From Fragum whitleyi (lineage: Eukaryota > Mollusca > Bivalvia > Cardiida > Cardiidae): a stretch of DNA of 64,000 nucleotides. Under the pieces are notes generated by a model. The model did not search any database, was not told the origin of the DNA, and saw only the letters and a program-made list of their open reading frames with translations. Both the position numbers and the translations under genes were made by a program. The DNA is taken from positions 48,088,517 through 48,152,516 of the forward strand of contig OX411543.1 in the NCBI GenBank assembly GCA_948146395.1. The letters are read 5' to 3'. This document shows, piece by piece, positions 24,821-34,369 of this stretch; the first letter of the stretch is position 1, and each line of letters begins with the position of its first letter.

Positions 24821-25495
24821 AATGCGACACTACATTCATCTTCACAAAATCTTTGATATACGATTGTAGTTTTTCGTTTAAGAATACCAACTCTTTTCTT
24901 GGTTGTTCATTCAAAAGAACGATAATGATAATTATTACAACAAGGGTTGGAAACCATTGATTTCAATGTTTCTATTCCGCGTGGTTTAGACCCCGCTCCG
25001 CGTCGGTTTATTCTCAGTTATGCTCAGTATTTGACTTTCTGGGGTCTCGTCCATATTTGCCTTTGAGCTTTTTATGGTCTGAACTATACCGACTTTGAAA
25101 ATGATGAGATGCTAGCATAGCGAATAGCAAATTATAATTCACTAACAAAATAATTTTCAAAGTTATCTTAAAACGGCTGTGTTTTCATAACGCATTAATA
25201 TGTATATATACAAAAAGAAAAAAATAGTGCTTTCTATAAAAAACTATTCAATATATTTTATTCTCCAACTTTTATAAATCGGACAAATATTAATCTAGTG
25301 GTATTCGTCCTCTGTACCATGAAAACCACAAAACAGAGAGTACCTTACGCATCAGTTAATTCAGAGTTTTGTCGATCTGTTTCAATTCGTAGTTTATGAG
25401 AGGAAACTTTTCATTTATACATAGAAATACAATAACATAGCGATACATTATCTAAAAAAATTTAAATTTGCTTTACATTCCTTATACAAGTGTTC
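24821..25495. other. Intergenic, no gene seen
   Basis: No recognisable gene or repeat. Confidence 0.5.
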
Positions 25496-25573
25496 TATGC
25501 GAGCGCTAAAGATATTCATAAACAGAGGTAAGATATTAAAGATGTAAAGAAGCAACGTTCTGATGTCCATATA
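25496..25573 (+). repeat. 78-bp direct repeat, left copy
   Basis: It starts TATGCGAGCGCTAAAGATAT and ends GATGTCCATATA, directly at the left TIR of the MITE. The same sequence with a few changes is at 26,518-26,596, directly after the right TIR. Confidence 0.85.
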
Positions 25574-26519
25574 CAGTTAGTTACATCATGAAATTGACAA
25601 TCAACTCATTCAAAACCATTCAAAAACACTCACTCAAACCATTCAAAAACGATAAAACCCATTGAAAACTAGAACTGTCGCAGAGCGGACTAATACCCCC
25701 CACAAGCGCTTTGTCAGAATGCAAGTGCTATTAGTGCAGGTTGTGTTTGTAACTAATATTCAGGTCATATGTAGCATTTGCATGAAGTTTCATGATTCAA
25801 GGTCGCTTGGGTTTTGAGTTAAGAGTCCAGAAATGATAATTGAACAAAAATTGACTGTGACCTTGACCTTTGACCTATATGACCCAAAAACAATAGGGCA
25901 CTTTCTTGGATCATAAGCAACATTTGCATAAAGTTTCATGCTTGTAGGTCACTTGGTTCTCGAGTTAGAGTCCGGAAACAAAAATTGAACAAAAATTTAC
26001 TGTGACCTTGACCTTTGACCTATGTAACCCCAAAACAACAGGGCACTTCCTTGGGTCATAAGGAACATTTGTATAATGTTTCAGGTCATTTGGTTCTTGA
26101 GTTAGAGTCCGGAAACAAAAAGGTCTACGGAGGGACGGATGAACGGACGGACGGACGGACGGATGGACGGACGGACGGATGGACAGCCAGACAGACATGG
26201 TGAAACCAATATACCCCCCTCTACTTCGTAGGTGGGGGGTATAATTATAAAACGAACAAGGTCATTCAAAATAAATTTGGATAGATAAAAATCACGATTT
26301 CACTAACATAATTCACATTGTAAGTGTCTAATAGGTTCTTTAAGAAATATGAAGCTATCTATAGAATTTGTATGCATAGTTTATTAAAGCGAGGTAATCA
26401 ATATCGCTAATTTTGTTCATCTTGAATAAAATTTGCTCACCCCACACACCCATTCAATTCCATTCCTAAATCATTCCAAAATCATTCACCTTGTCAATTT
26501 CACGATGCTATTAACTGTA
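25572..26519 (+). repeat. MITE family 1 copy with nested R3 element
   Basis: The left TIR TACAGTTAGTTACATCATGA begins at 25,572 and the right TIR ends ...TTAACTGTA at 26,519. The MITE body is split at ~25,671. It resumes near 26,246 with 'aaggtcattcaaaataaatt', which follows the family consensus. The central hairpin is partly deleted (26,402-26,440). Confidence 0.85.
25672..26245 (+). repeat. Tandem-module element R3 nested in MITE 1
   Basis: The element carries GACTAATACCCCCCAC near its start and GTGGGGGGTATAATTA at its end, an inverted pair. In between are about 2.5 modules of ~145 bases with 'catttgcataaagtttcatg', 'cttggttctcgagttagagt' and 'ctgtgaccttgacctttgac'. An (ACGG)n run follows at 26,136-26,180. 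Such elements are common in bivalves (from memory). The open frames over the ACGG run are not genes. Confidence 0.75.
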
Positions 26520-26596
26520 TGCGAGCGCTAAAGATATTCATAAACAGAGATGATATATGAAAGATGTAAAAAAAGCAACGTTCTGATGCCCATATA
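26518..26596 (+). repeat. 78-bp direct repeat, right copy
   Basis: TATGCGAGCGCTAAAGATAT to GATGCCCATATA. It matches 25,496-25,573 and abuts the right TIR of the MITE. Confidence 0.85.
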
Positions 26597-26861
26597 AAAC
26601 AAAGCTACTTCGTCATAAGTGTAAAGCGGTGTTATTTCTGTATCTCAGTTCTAATTCTCGGTTTTCAGTCCTGCACAAAGCGAATTCGTATAACTATAGC
26701 CCCTTTGGCCCCATTAAATAATACGTTATGCTAAAAGAACATTTCAATGTTAAAGTCCACTGATCTTATTTCCTTCTGACTGCATTTATATCCAACAGAA
26801 AAACTAAACCCCTTCCATATTAGAACTCTTAATTAATCACCCGGTAACATCTTTGTACTCT

Positions 26862-26995
26862 TGTACAGTTTAAAATATCGTGAAATTGACACTCATGCCG
26901 ATCCGAATCATTCTAAATCATTAACTCAGTATTTCTTTCATTCATTCCAAACATTCACTCAAATCGATCAAAAACGCTCCAGTAATTTTAGAAAA
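26862..26995 (+). repeat. MITE family 1 fragment
   Basis: Only the left part is present: ACAGTTTAAAATATCGTGAA, then 'cattctaaatcattaactcag' and 'ccaaacattcactcaaatcg'. Confidence 0.65.
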
Positions 26996-27088
26996 CAAGG
27001 CCTTCATGCTGTAAAACTCTGTTATCGCAACACCTGGTACATAGATTAAAAAAAACATTCCACGGAACCAATTACCATCATTATGTTA

Positions 27089-28757
27089 GACGTCGCGCAC
27101 GGTAATGCGGCTCTTTTTAAAAAACGTCACCCTCTGTGTTTTAAAACTTATCATAACAAGACTCCTTGGTCGCACCATCCTTATAACTTATATCTAAATT
27201 ACGCTTAAACAATGGCAAATTTAAAAATCAAACTTTTATTGCACACTATTTTCGTATGATTTCGTAAAAAGGAGTTTCAAATTGTAATTTAAGCGAAAAA
27301 ACGCGTGTAACATGTAACATAAAAGCATCACTGGAAGATACCCATCTTATATTTTATACAGTTTTATAATGTTTAAACTGCTTGAAAGTGCATCAAATCT
27401 AAACTGGCATGACATCCAACAATTTTACCAACGAAGATTAAAATTTAACCACAAATAAGAAAAATATCGCTTTATGTTTAACAAAAAGTGAAGCGTAACA
27501 TTTAACTTTAAGACGCCGAAACAATGACGATTTTCTTCTATATGTTAATCAAAAATGGTTCAATTGCAACCAATCTTTAAATTGAAAATATTATTTTCCT
27601 GTTTTTCTTTTATTTAAAAATATGTAAATAGATATCAATTTGAGTTTTAATCGGAAAATTGATAAGCCGAAATTCGTGTGGAACGAAATCTTTTTAGGCT
27701 CTTATAAAACTGTTTTTTTCCATCCTTAATACGCAAAAAAATGCAGTTACTTTATACATAAGATAATTTAGATAAAGCTAAGAAATATTATTTTTCTCTT
27801 AAAAATCATATTTAAATTACATGAAAAAATATTTACGAATAAAAGAGATATTGATATTAGTTCGTGTGGAACGATTTCTAAAAAACGCGCATTTTCTTAC
27901 AACGACGTTATGTTTGATTCGTTGAATTATAAAACCCACGCGCCTTCAGACGAATACAGAGTGGAATAAATCCGCAGTTCAAGAGGAGAAAAGAAAAAGA
28001 AAGCGTAATATCATGCGAGAAGAATATCTATATGGAAGTGGCGATGCGAGTAGGCGAAGGGAAGAACTAGATTTAATCAAGAGGGCCATTATTGCCCGAA
28101 ATCGCTCATGTGTATTTCGGAAAGCAAAAAAGAATGTTTGGTACATTTTTCGCATAGACTTGTATTCATGGACTGTAAGTCGTTGTTCTAAAGACCCAAG
28201 AATAGTGAGTTCGAAGCAAACTTAGCAAAATGTAATAACTTTTTTTAAACATTCAAAAAAAAGGGGGGGTGCGTCATATTCCTTTTACAAAAACGCATGT
28301 ATTGATGACATCACTTAAAATGAACATGTTGCTGTTGGTTCGAATTAATCATTGTAATAAAAATAGGGTGAATTTTCATAATGTCAGATTTACCTCTTCA
28401 TTATAACATAAATAATGTTCAAAAGAAGCGTCTAGCCCAATAAATCTTCATATCTAGAGTGGAAATAAGCCTAACTCTACAAATAGCTATATCCAGTTTT
28501 CGAATTTCTTCACATTTATGCGAAGTTGAGAATAGTATGACATTTTGCATTCTTCGCGAGTGATAGGGGCGGGTTTTAATTCTCTAATGGTGACTATATA
28601 TTCTGACATTGCTATAGCTGTAGAAAGAGTGAGCAATATAATGATTACGTGTAATTTTTTCTGACAAACAAACAAACAAAAAAATACTAGACGCTCCACA
28701 ATCGACGTTCGCTATTTTGACGTTACATTTTAATGCCGCATTACCGTGCGCGACGTC
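27089..28757 (+). mobile_element. TIR element with TTA duplication (PIF/Harbinger-like candidate)
   Basis: A perfect 23-bp terminal inverted repeat lies at 27,089-27,111 and 28,735-28,757; the left copy starts GACGTCGCGCACGGTAATGC. The element is flanked on both sides by TTA (27,086-27,088 and 28,758-28,760). A 3-bp TTA/TAA duplication is the signature of PIF/Harbinger transposons, which is the only basis for that label. The interior is AT-rich. It has a TATA-like box at ~27,928, a short open frame from 28,013 and a consensus 5' splice site. No DDE transposase domain is visible, so the element is probably internally deleted. Confidence 0.75.
28013..28171 (+). CDS. Possible first exon inside the TIR element
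   Basis: An ATG at 28,013 opens 53 codons of a basic protein (MREEYLYGSGDASRRREELD...) and runs into the consensus donor GTAAGT at ~28,169-28,174. Upstream are an ATTATAAAAC box and a purine-rich leader. I do not recognise the protein. The pairing of promoter-like box, ATG and splice donor within TIRs suggests the remains of a spliced transposon gene. No acceptor or further exon could be assigned. The frame itself continues to a stop at 28,225. Confidence 0.3.
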
Positions 28758-28801
28758 TTACACTTTCCAAATGATCATGATTAGGACAAACCTTTACCAC
28801 A

Positions 28802-29079
28802 GGCGTATCTAGGACTATGAAATTTTTACGCACTCAAAAGGCGACAACCATAGAATATATAGGATAAAGGTGATATAGGAACTGTGACCAAAGATGAATA
28901 CCCTCTGTCCGCTCCCTTTTTAATGATTTGGGAGTTGGTAAATAATGAAAACATCGTAACTACAGCTTGAGTAAGCTGTAGTTTCGATGCTTTGATAATT
29001 CATCAACGATATTTTTCAACGGAGGGTAATTTCTTTTACGCACTTGCGTAAATTGCTAAATGGGAGCTACGCCCTTGTT
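28802..29079 (+). repeat. Foldback repeat family A, copy 3
   Basis: GGCGTATCTAGGACTATGAA to CTACGCCCTTG. The central fold CTACAGCTTGAGTAAGCTGTAG is intact. It lies 43 bases beyond the TIR element above. Confidence 0.8.
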
Positions 29080-30033
29080 AACTTTCACTAAGACTTTTAA
29101 GAGTTTCTAAAGCAATTAAATTTTACTGTTCATAGACATTTCTGAGAAGAAAGTGTGAGTGGAGCGATACGGTCCCTCCTGGGATTCTTGTTTGCATACG
29201 GTATGATACAGCTAGTATTCTTTCTATCCTGTTATTTGATAAAGCGACACATGCTTACTACAACACGAGGGAATGATACAGATGTAAAACAATACATTCA
29301 TAAATAAAACGCTTCATAAAAAAGTTGTGCGATGTATATCAAAAAGTTGGAATAACAAAATATAAGAATTAAACTCTGAAAAAGCTGGAATCAGGATTAA
29401 GCTTATTTTTCAGCAAAAGGTTGCGTTCTTATTTGGATCGCTCAGATAAGGTTCGAGGTTTATTTTGAATTCATCGTTAACCAACAACTTATCAAATGAT
29501 TTGTAATACTTTAATTTTGTTGGAATAGTTGTGTGAAGCTTCATTCTCGCGAGATTCTCTTTATTTACCGTCTTTTTGTGATGACAAAAAGAAAAGCAAG
29601 GTGGTCGATTTAATATATCACCACTGACAAAATAAAGCATGTAAATGGCTCCAAAATGGCTTCAACGCCGACAAAATAGTTTCATAAATATTCGAAAATG
29701 AGGCTGGCAATTTTTGGCGTTATATTCCCATAGCGTGAGGAAAACTCCTTCTGTGCTGCTGGAAATATAGTCCGGGACCATCCGTCACAGAGCCGAAAAA
29801 ACATCGGAGATTTTACCCTTATCTTGTCCGAAAATCTTCCTTCGCGTTCATTTAAACCTTTTATTTGTCTTGAAGAATTGAAAAAGGTTATGCATCACAA
29901 ATTGCTTTGCGTCTCTTCTAACAAGCAAAATTAAATGGAAGTTCTATGGGCGGAAGTATTATATAATTCAATATGATTTTATAATTCATGTTATCATTTG
30001 ACCGGTCATCATGTGGAGTCTCCGTTAAACAAA
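29080..30033. other. Intergenic, no gene seen
   Basis: No recognisable gene or repeat. Confidence 0.5.
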
Positions 30034-30035
30034 TA

Positions 30036-30625
30036 CTGTAAACGGCTTTATATTGGCGGTGTCCACATTTGGCGGTTTTTCGATTACGATCTATTGGCGG
30101 TGATTTATTTTGGCGCATTTTACTTTAAAGCCAAAATTAAACGCTTTATCTATATTTTACATTTTTCCTCGTTTAAAACAACGTAAGTAAAAGAAAGATA
30201 ATTTCTAGAGTAATGTCTACAGACTTGACAATGGTTTGTTTTCACACTTTTTTTTATAGTTATAACGCGTGTAAAAGTTGTTCACACTTTTTCGGTGTGA
30301 TTTCATAACAATGTATCAGCCAACTTGGATCTGGAATCTTGGAATTGAGGGATCAGTGCAATACTATTGTAAGTGCCTATAATTTATAGGCACTTACAAT
30401 AGTATTGCGCTGATCCGTCGAAATGCCAACGGTGTCAGCATAATAATAAGTATGGTATGCATATCTTTGACATTTCTAAAAATGTATAGATTTAATATCT
30501 ATCATAATAAAGAAATTTCTTATTTAATAATGACAAATATTGGCGGTGGATTAATTTTGGCGCATTTTAGCTTGACCGCCAATATAGCCAAAATAAAACC
30601 ACCGCCAAAATTACCCCGTTTACAG
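30036..30625. repeat. TIR element with TTGGCGG motifs (590 bp)
   Basis: The ends are CTGTAAACGG (30,036-30,045) and CCGTTTACAG (30,616-30,625), each flanked by TA. Inward similarity continues to a TTGGCGGTG motif. TTGGCGG occurs five or more times in the terminal ~100 bases of each side. The centre holds a near-perfect 33-bp hairpin at 30,350-30,416 (GATCAGTGCAATACTATTGT... with one mismatch). It is a non-autonomous DNA element of unknown superfamily. Confidence 0.75.
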
Positions 30626-30636
30626 TAAGTATATGT

Positions 30637-30750
30637 TACCCGTCATGCGAAATAGGAACATCTGGCATATTTGATAAAGATATTGGTTTTATTGCAGGAC
30701 AACCAAAGGTCGCATTTCAAAGAATCTTTCACGGAAAGGTAGATTCATGA
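30637..30750 (-). repeat. MITE family 2 fragment
   Basis: GTTACCCGTCATGCGAAATA, ACATCTGG, then 'acaaccaaaggtcgcatttcaaagaatctttcac', which matches the reverse complement of copy 1. The right end has decayed. Confidence 0.65.
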
Positions 30751-31176
30751 TATAGATTACGGAAAAAAATAAGGAAAAGCTTAGAGCCTTAAGCGCAGAA
30801 TGACTAAGTTCAAAACTTAACGCATTACCAAGATGGTTGCCTTTTAGCCTGACCGATGACACATTTGAAAAAAAATGAAGTCAACTACAAGTTGTTTTTC
30901 GAATATTTTCATACGCAAGGCGGACCAAATATGTCGAATTAAGAAAGTAAAAGCAAATGACGTCGACTCTGGTCAGATCACGCAATCTGCACAGGGGTTA
31001 CACTAGTAGACTCCTTTTGCAGTAATAATTAAAAAAAATTATCTTGTTGTCTATTTATTTATCAGCGTATCTTTTTGTATCCATATCTATCACTTTGTGA
31101 CCTGGTGTACAATATTCGGAATGAGTTATTTTTGTACATTGTTTTATATCTCAAATAAAGTAAATGGTAAAAATTG

Positions 31177-31405
31177 TGACCCGTCACGCAAAAACGGACC
31201 ATCTGATAACTCAATAAAATAGATATAAAAATGATTCTAGTACAGGTCATCCATAGATCGCATTTTATAGCCCTTTCATGTGAATTTAGAATGATCGATG
31301 GGGGTGCGACAAGTTTCTATCATAGTTAGTCTGCACAGTCCGTGCAGACTAACTAGGGTAGACACTCTACGCACTAACTAGATGGTCCTTTATGCGTGAC
31401 GTATA
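31177..31405. repeat. MITE family 2, copy 3
   Basis: The TIRs are GTGACCCGTCACGCAAAAAC and ATGGTCCTTTATGCGTGACG. The hairpin TAGTTAGTCTGCACAG / CTGTGCAGACTAACTA-like core lies at 31,322-31,355. Confidence 0.8.
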
Positions 31406-31800
31406 ATATAAAATCATACAGCAAGTATACAGGCTGGTTTGAATTGTCTATGATTTTGTGAGAAGGGTTGAACGTCGAAGGGCAAAAACCATTTATCATA
31501 ACTCTGACATCGTAACGGTCTCAGGAAAAACAGTTGAAACCTTAAATGACCTTAAAGCATGATTCCGTCTCCCAGAGGAAAGATTCGCCGGCTAATTTCC
31601 CGTCACAGCCAATAACGGATGGGCGTAAAGTAACGTAAGGGGGTCAATGAAAATCAGAGCTTCATAATTGCTGAAATATTAACCGGGGATAGGGGTAAAT
31701 TTATCATTATGTCACACTGTTTATTGTTTCCTATGAACTCCGATTTAATATCCCAATGTTATAAGAACTATATGAAATTTAACCTGTCTTAAGAAAAATA
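31406..31800. other. Intergenic, no gene seen
   Basis: No recognisable gene or repeat. Confidence 0.5.
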
Positions 31801-31804
31801 AGAA

Positions 31805-31965
31805 TTAAGGAAAATGGTAACACTCATTTGAGAGATTTTGGAGCGCTCTTAATTGGTTTTAGTGAGTGACTGAATTTATTGATAAGAGTTCCGAATTAGT
31901 GATATAGAATGGTTTTGATCAGATTGATTGTAAATTCACAATAGTACTTAATGTATACTTAATTT
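31805..31965 (-). repeat. MITE family 1 fragment
   Basis: 'gagattttggagcgctctt', 'gagtgactgaatttattg', 'aatggttttgatcagattga' and a degenerate end 'ttcacaatagtacttaatgta'. This is one half of the element in reverse orientation. Confidence 0.6.
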
Positions 31966-32150
31966 TGCAGCATCCAATCAATTCGGCCCCTCTTCTATTT
32001 TACGGGTCGAAGTTAAGTTTTCTTAAGCATGAAGTTGGGAATCAGTTGGGAAACTTCAAATTATATGGGAAATAACTAATTTTAAACAGTCAGGTAAGGA
32101 AAAATTATAAAGTAAGGTAGACTGATGATAAAAGATTCAGACAATCTCAA

Positions 32151-32168
32151 ATATATATATATATATAT
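32151..32168. repeat. (TA)n run
   Basis: About nine TA units, followed by an A-rich tract. Confidence 0.9.
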
Positions 32169-32215
32169 AAATTAAAAAAATCGACTATACTCAGGCCCTG
32201 CGTTCCATGTAATAC

Positions 32216-32308
32216 TTCATCTTGTCGAGCCCAGGGTTACGAACATTTAGAAGAATCTATCGATTCGATATCCCTTGGCTCGTGAAGATGGTAATACTTA
32301 CGAACAGG
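32216..32308. repeat. Degenerate palindrome related to 50,454-50,809
   Basis: CATCTTGTCGAGCCCAGGGTTACGAAC on the left and CCCTTGGCTCGTGAAGATG on the right share the arm sequence CATCTTC.CAAGCCAAGGGTT of the long hairpin at 50,454. The centre differs. Confidence 0.55.
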
Positions 32309-32366
32309 TAAGACCTTTTTTCTTACTATTAAGTAGAAGTATTTCCGCAATTCTAGGATGATACTT

Positions 32367-32716
32367 ATACAGTTAGTAATAGTGTGAAGTTGACACCTTT
32401 CTCGATCAAAACCATTCCAAATCACCCTCTCAGAGTTCCATTCGTTCAAAACGATCACTCACACCATTCATGAACCGTTCAAAAACACTTCTAAATCGTT
32501 CAAAACAATCGACATTTTTTTCGAATCGATCAAATAATTCCACAATTTCATTGGCTGTTGTTTTTAAAACGTCTGATTGCTCATGAAGTCAAGGAAACAG
32601 AAATCATTTCCTTCGATTTATCCATTTGAACACTCGCTTCTTCCTCTCCCCCAATTTCGTTCCGGAATCATTCCGAAATTTTTCTCTCTACCGATTTCAC
32701 GACGTTAATGTTCATA
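32367..32716 (+). repeat. MITE family 1 copy
   Basis: ACAGTTAGTAATAGTGTGAA at the left, 'gatcaaaaccattccaaatc', a deleted centre, 'cgttccggaatcattccgaa' and a right end 'accgatttcacgacgtta'. Confidence 0.7.
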
Positions 32717-32794
32717 ATCAGAATCTTATTCACCTAAATTTCTTTAATATGAGTTTCTTTAACGTTTAGCCACGAAAATTAATAGTGCAATAAA

Positions 32795-32960
32795 TAGAAG
32801 AACATCTTAGTCAGTGTATAAAAATATCAATGTAATTAAGTCTCGGTGCGAGAAATTATCATGACGAGGCTGATGCTCGTCACGATCTCAGCCTCGTCAT
32901 GATAAATTCTCCAAACTTCGACAAGATAACATTGTTTATTCTAAACACTAACTTATTATT
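32795..32960. repeat. Foldback repeat with hairpin
   Basis: AGAAATTATCATGACGAGGC pairs with GCCTCGTCATGATAAATTCT (32,850-32,910) around a short loop. The design matches family G (hairpin centre rich in GAGGC/GCCTC). Confidence 0.7.
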
Positions 32961-33210
32961 CTCTAAATCTCGGTGACTGAAATGACCCCCTAAAGAAGAA
33001 TGCGTCGTTTTAAATCCGTTACAAAGTTCCCATTAATCTCGAGGGGAGTTTGCGGTTTTGACAGCAGAATCATTTTCTTTCATACTTTATTTATCTTTTT
33101 ATGGTACACTCAGTGGGAAAGCAAAAAAATGACATTAAAATCGTCTACCGAGAAAATTAATATAGATGGGATATATTAAATATTTCATAGAATTTTAAAT
33201 GAGCCTTTCC

Positions 33211-33413
33211 GTGACATTTCCAACGATTTCACATGTAAGAGACGTTAAGTCGCAGATCAGCCTGTGCAGTCGCAAAGTCTGATCAGTGTCTTTACTACGC
33301 ACCCAAAGTCTCTGGTCCAAGAATCCAAGAACATTTTAATACAAGGCGTGATTGTCCAGGATGCTCAACATCTGTATATCACTCACACACAAAAAAAATG
33401 TTGGCAATGTCAC
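33211..33413. repeat. MITE family 3, copy 2
   Basis: GTGACATTTCCAAC at 33,211-33,224 and GTTGGCAATGTCAC at 33,400-33,413 (one mismatch). The interior shares 'gatcag..tgtgca' and 'tctgatcag' with copy 1. Confidence 0.75.
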
Positions 33414-34369
33414 GCACAGGCTAGAAATTCGTTTCAATATTTGAGTCCAGTCACAAATACAACACTGTAAGGAAAGCGCGTTCATTGTAAACATGTGCAA
33501 CCACAACCGCTCAGTCTCCATTCTATTCGTTCCTATTCAAAAACCAGTCTTACATACATATACTGACATGCATACCGACATTTTACCATTTCACATTTCT
33601 CACTGGATTTAGAAGATGCAAACATATGTATATTTGCAGAAAGTACATTACACCTGAATTTGTATTTCACTTTTACATGTAACAGTTTTTCGATCAGATC
33701 CCGGATGTTTTACTCGAAGGTCCCTTTTCTATGATATATGTAGCATAGTATAGTAATAGAGTTGTTATATGCCATATCTAAAGGCTCACATGGTAATAAG
33801 CATTCTGTAAACATCTAATCAAAATTTGCATGCGTTCTTGATGACGTTTTTCGTTGTTTGTTACGTTGTTTTTGATTTTGGTGAGCGAAACAGCTTAACA
33901 ACAAGCAATATGATGACGGGCATTATCACATTTTAGAAAGTTTGTTGAATACTTGTATTAATCCGAAAGTGAGTGTCCATAGAAAATGTTTCAACTTGTT
34001 GTTCTAAGTACCATCTCAAACTGTGTTTAATCAAAAAGTAAGATTCTAACTCTGTTGAAATTCCATCTCCATCTAAACGAAGGAGAAAAACTGAAATGTT
34101 TGACTTTCGTATCCATTGCTTGTTCTTTGGGGGAGCTATATGATCTTGAAAAAGATCCAAAGAATCAAAATAGATGGAGACTAGCAAGTCCGTATCGGAC
34201 ACATGGAGAACTTATAATTTCAAGAATGCAATATTAGCAAATTGACAGGAGCGTTTAGGCTCTACTGTCCTTCATGTCTAAACTCTCTAACAAACGTGAT
34301 CATTCACCACATGCTTATATGATCGGGCCGGTCATTACAAGCATATCAACTAATGTTCCTAGAATGCTT
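33414..34369. other. Intergenic, possibly decayed 5' part of next pseudogene
   Basis: No gene is recognised with confidence. Around 34,055-34,370 short fragments may belong to the pseudogene that follows. Confidence 0.4.

Noticed and set aside
26015..26203. Frames rich in Gly/Arg/Thr/Asp and Pro/Ser/Val/Arg
   Set aside because: They come from the (ACGG)n run and R3 modules on both strands.
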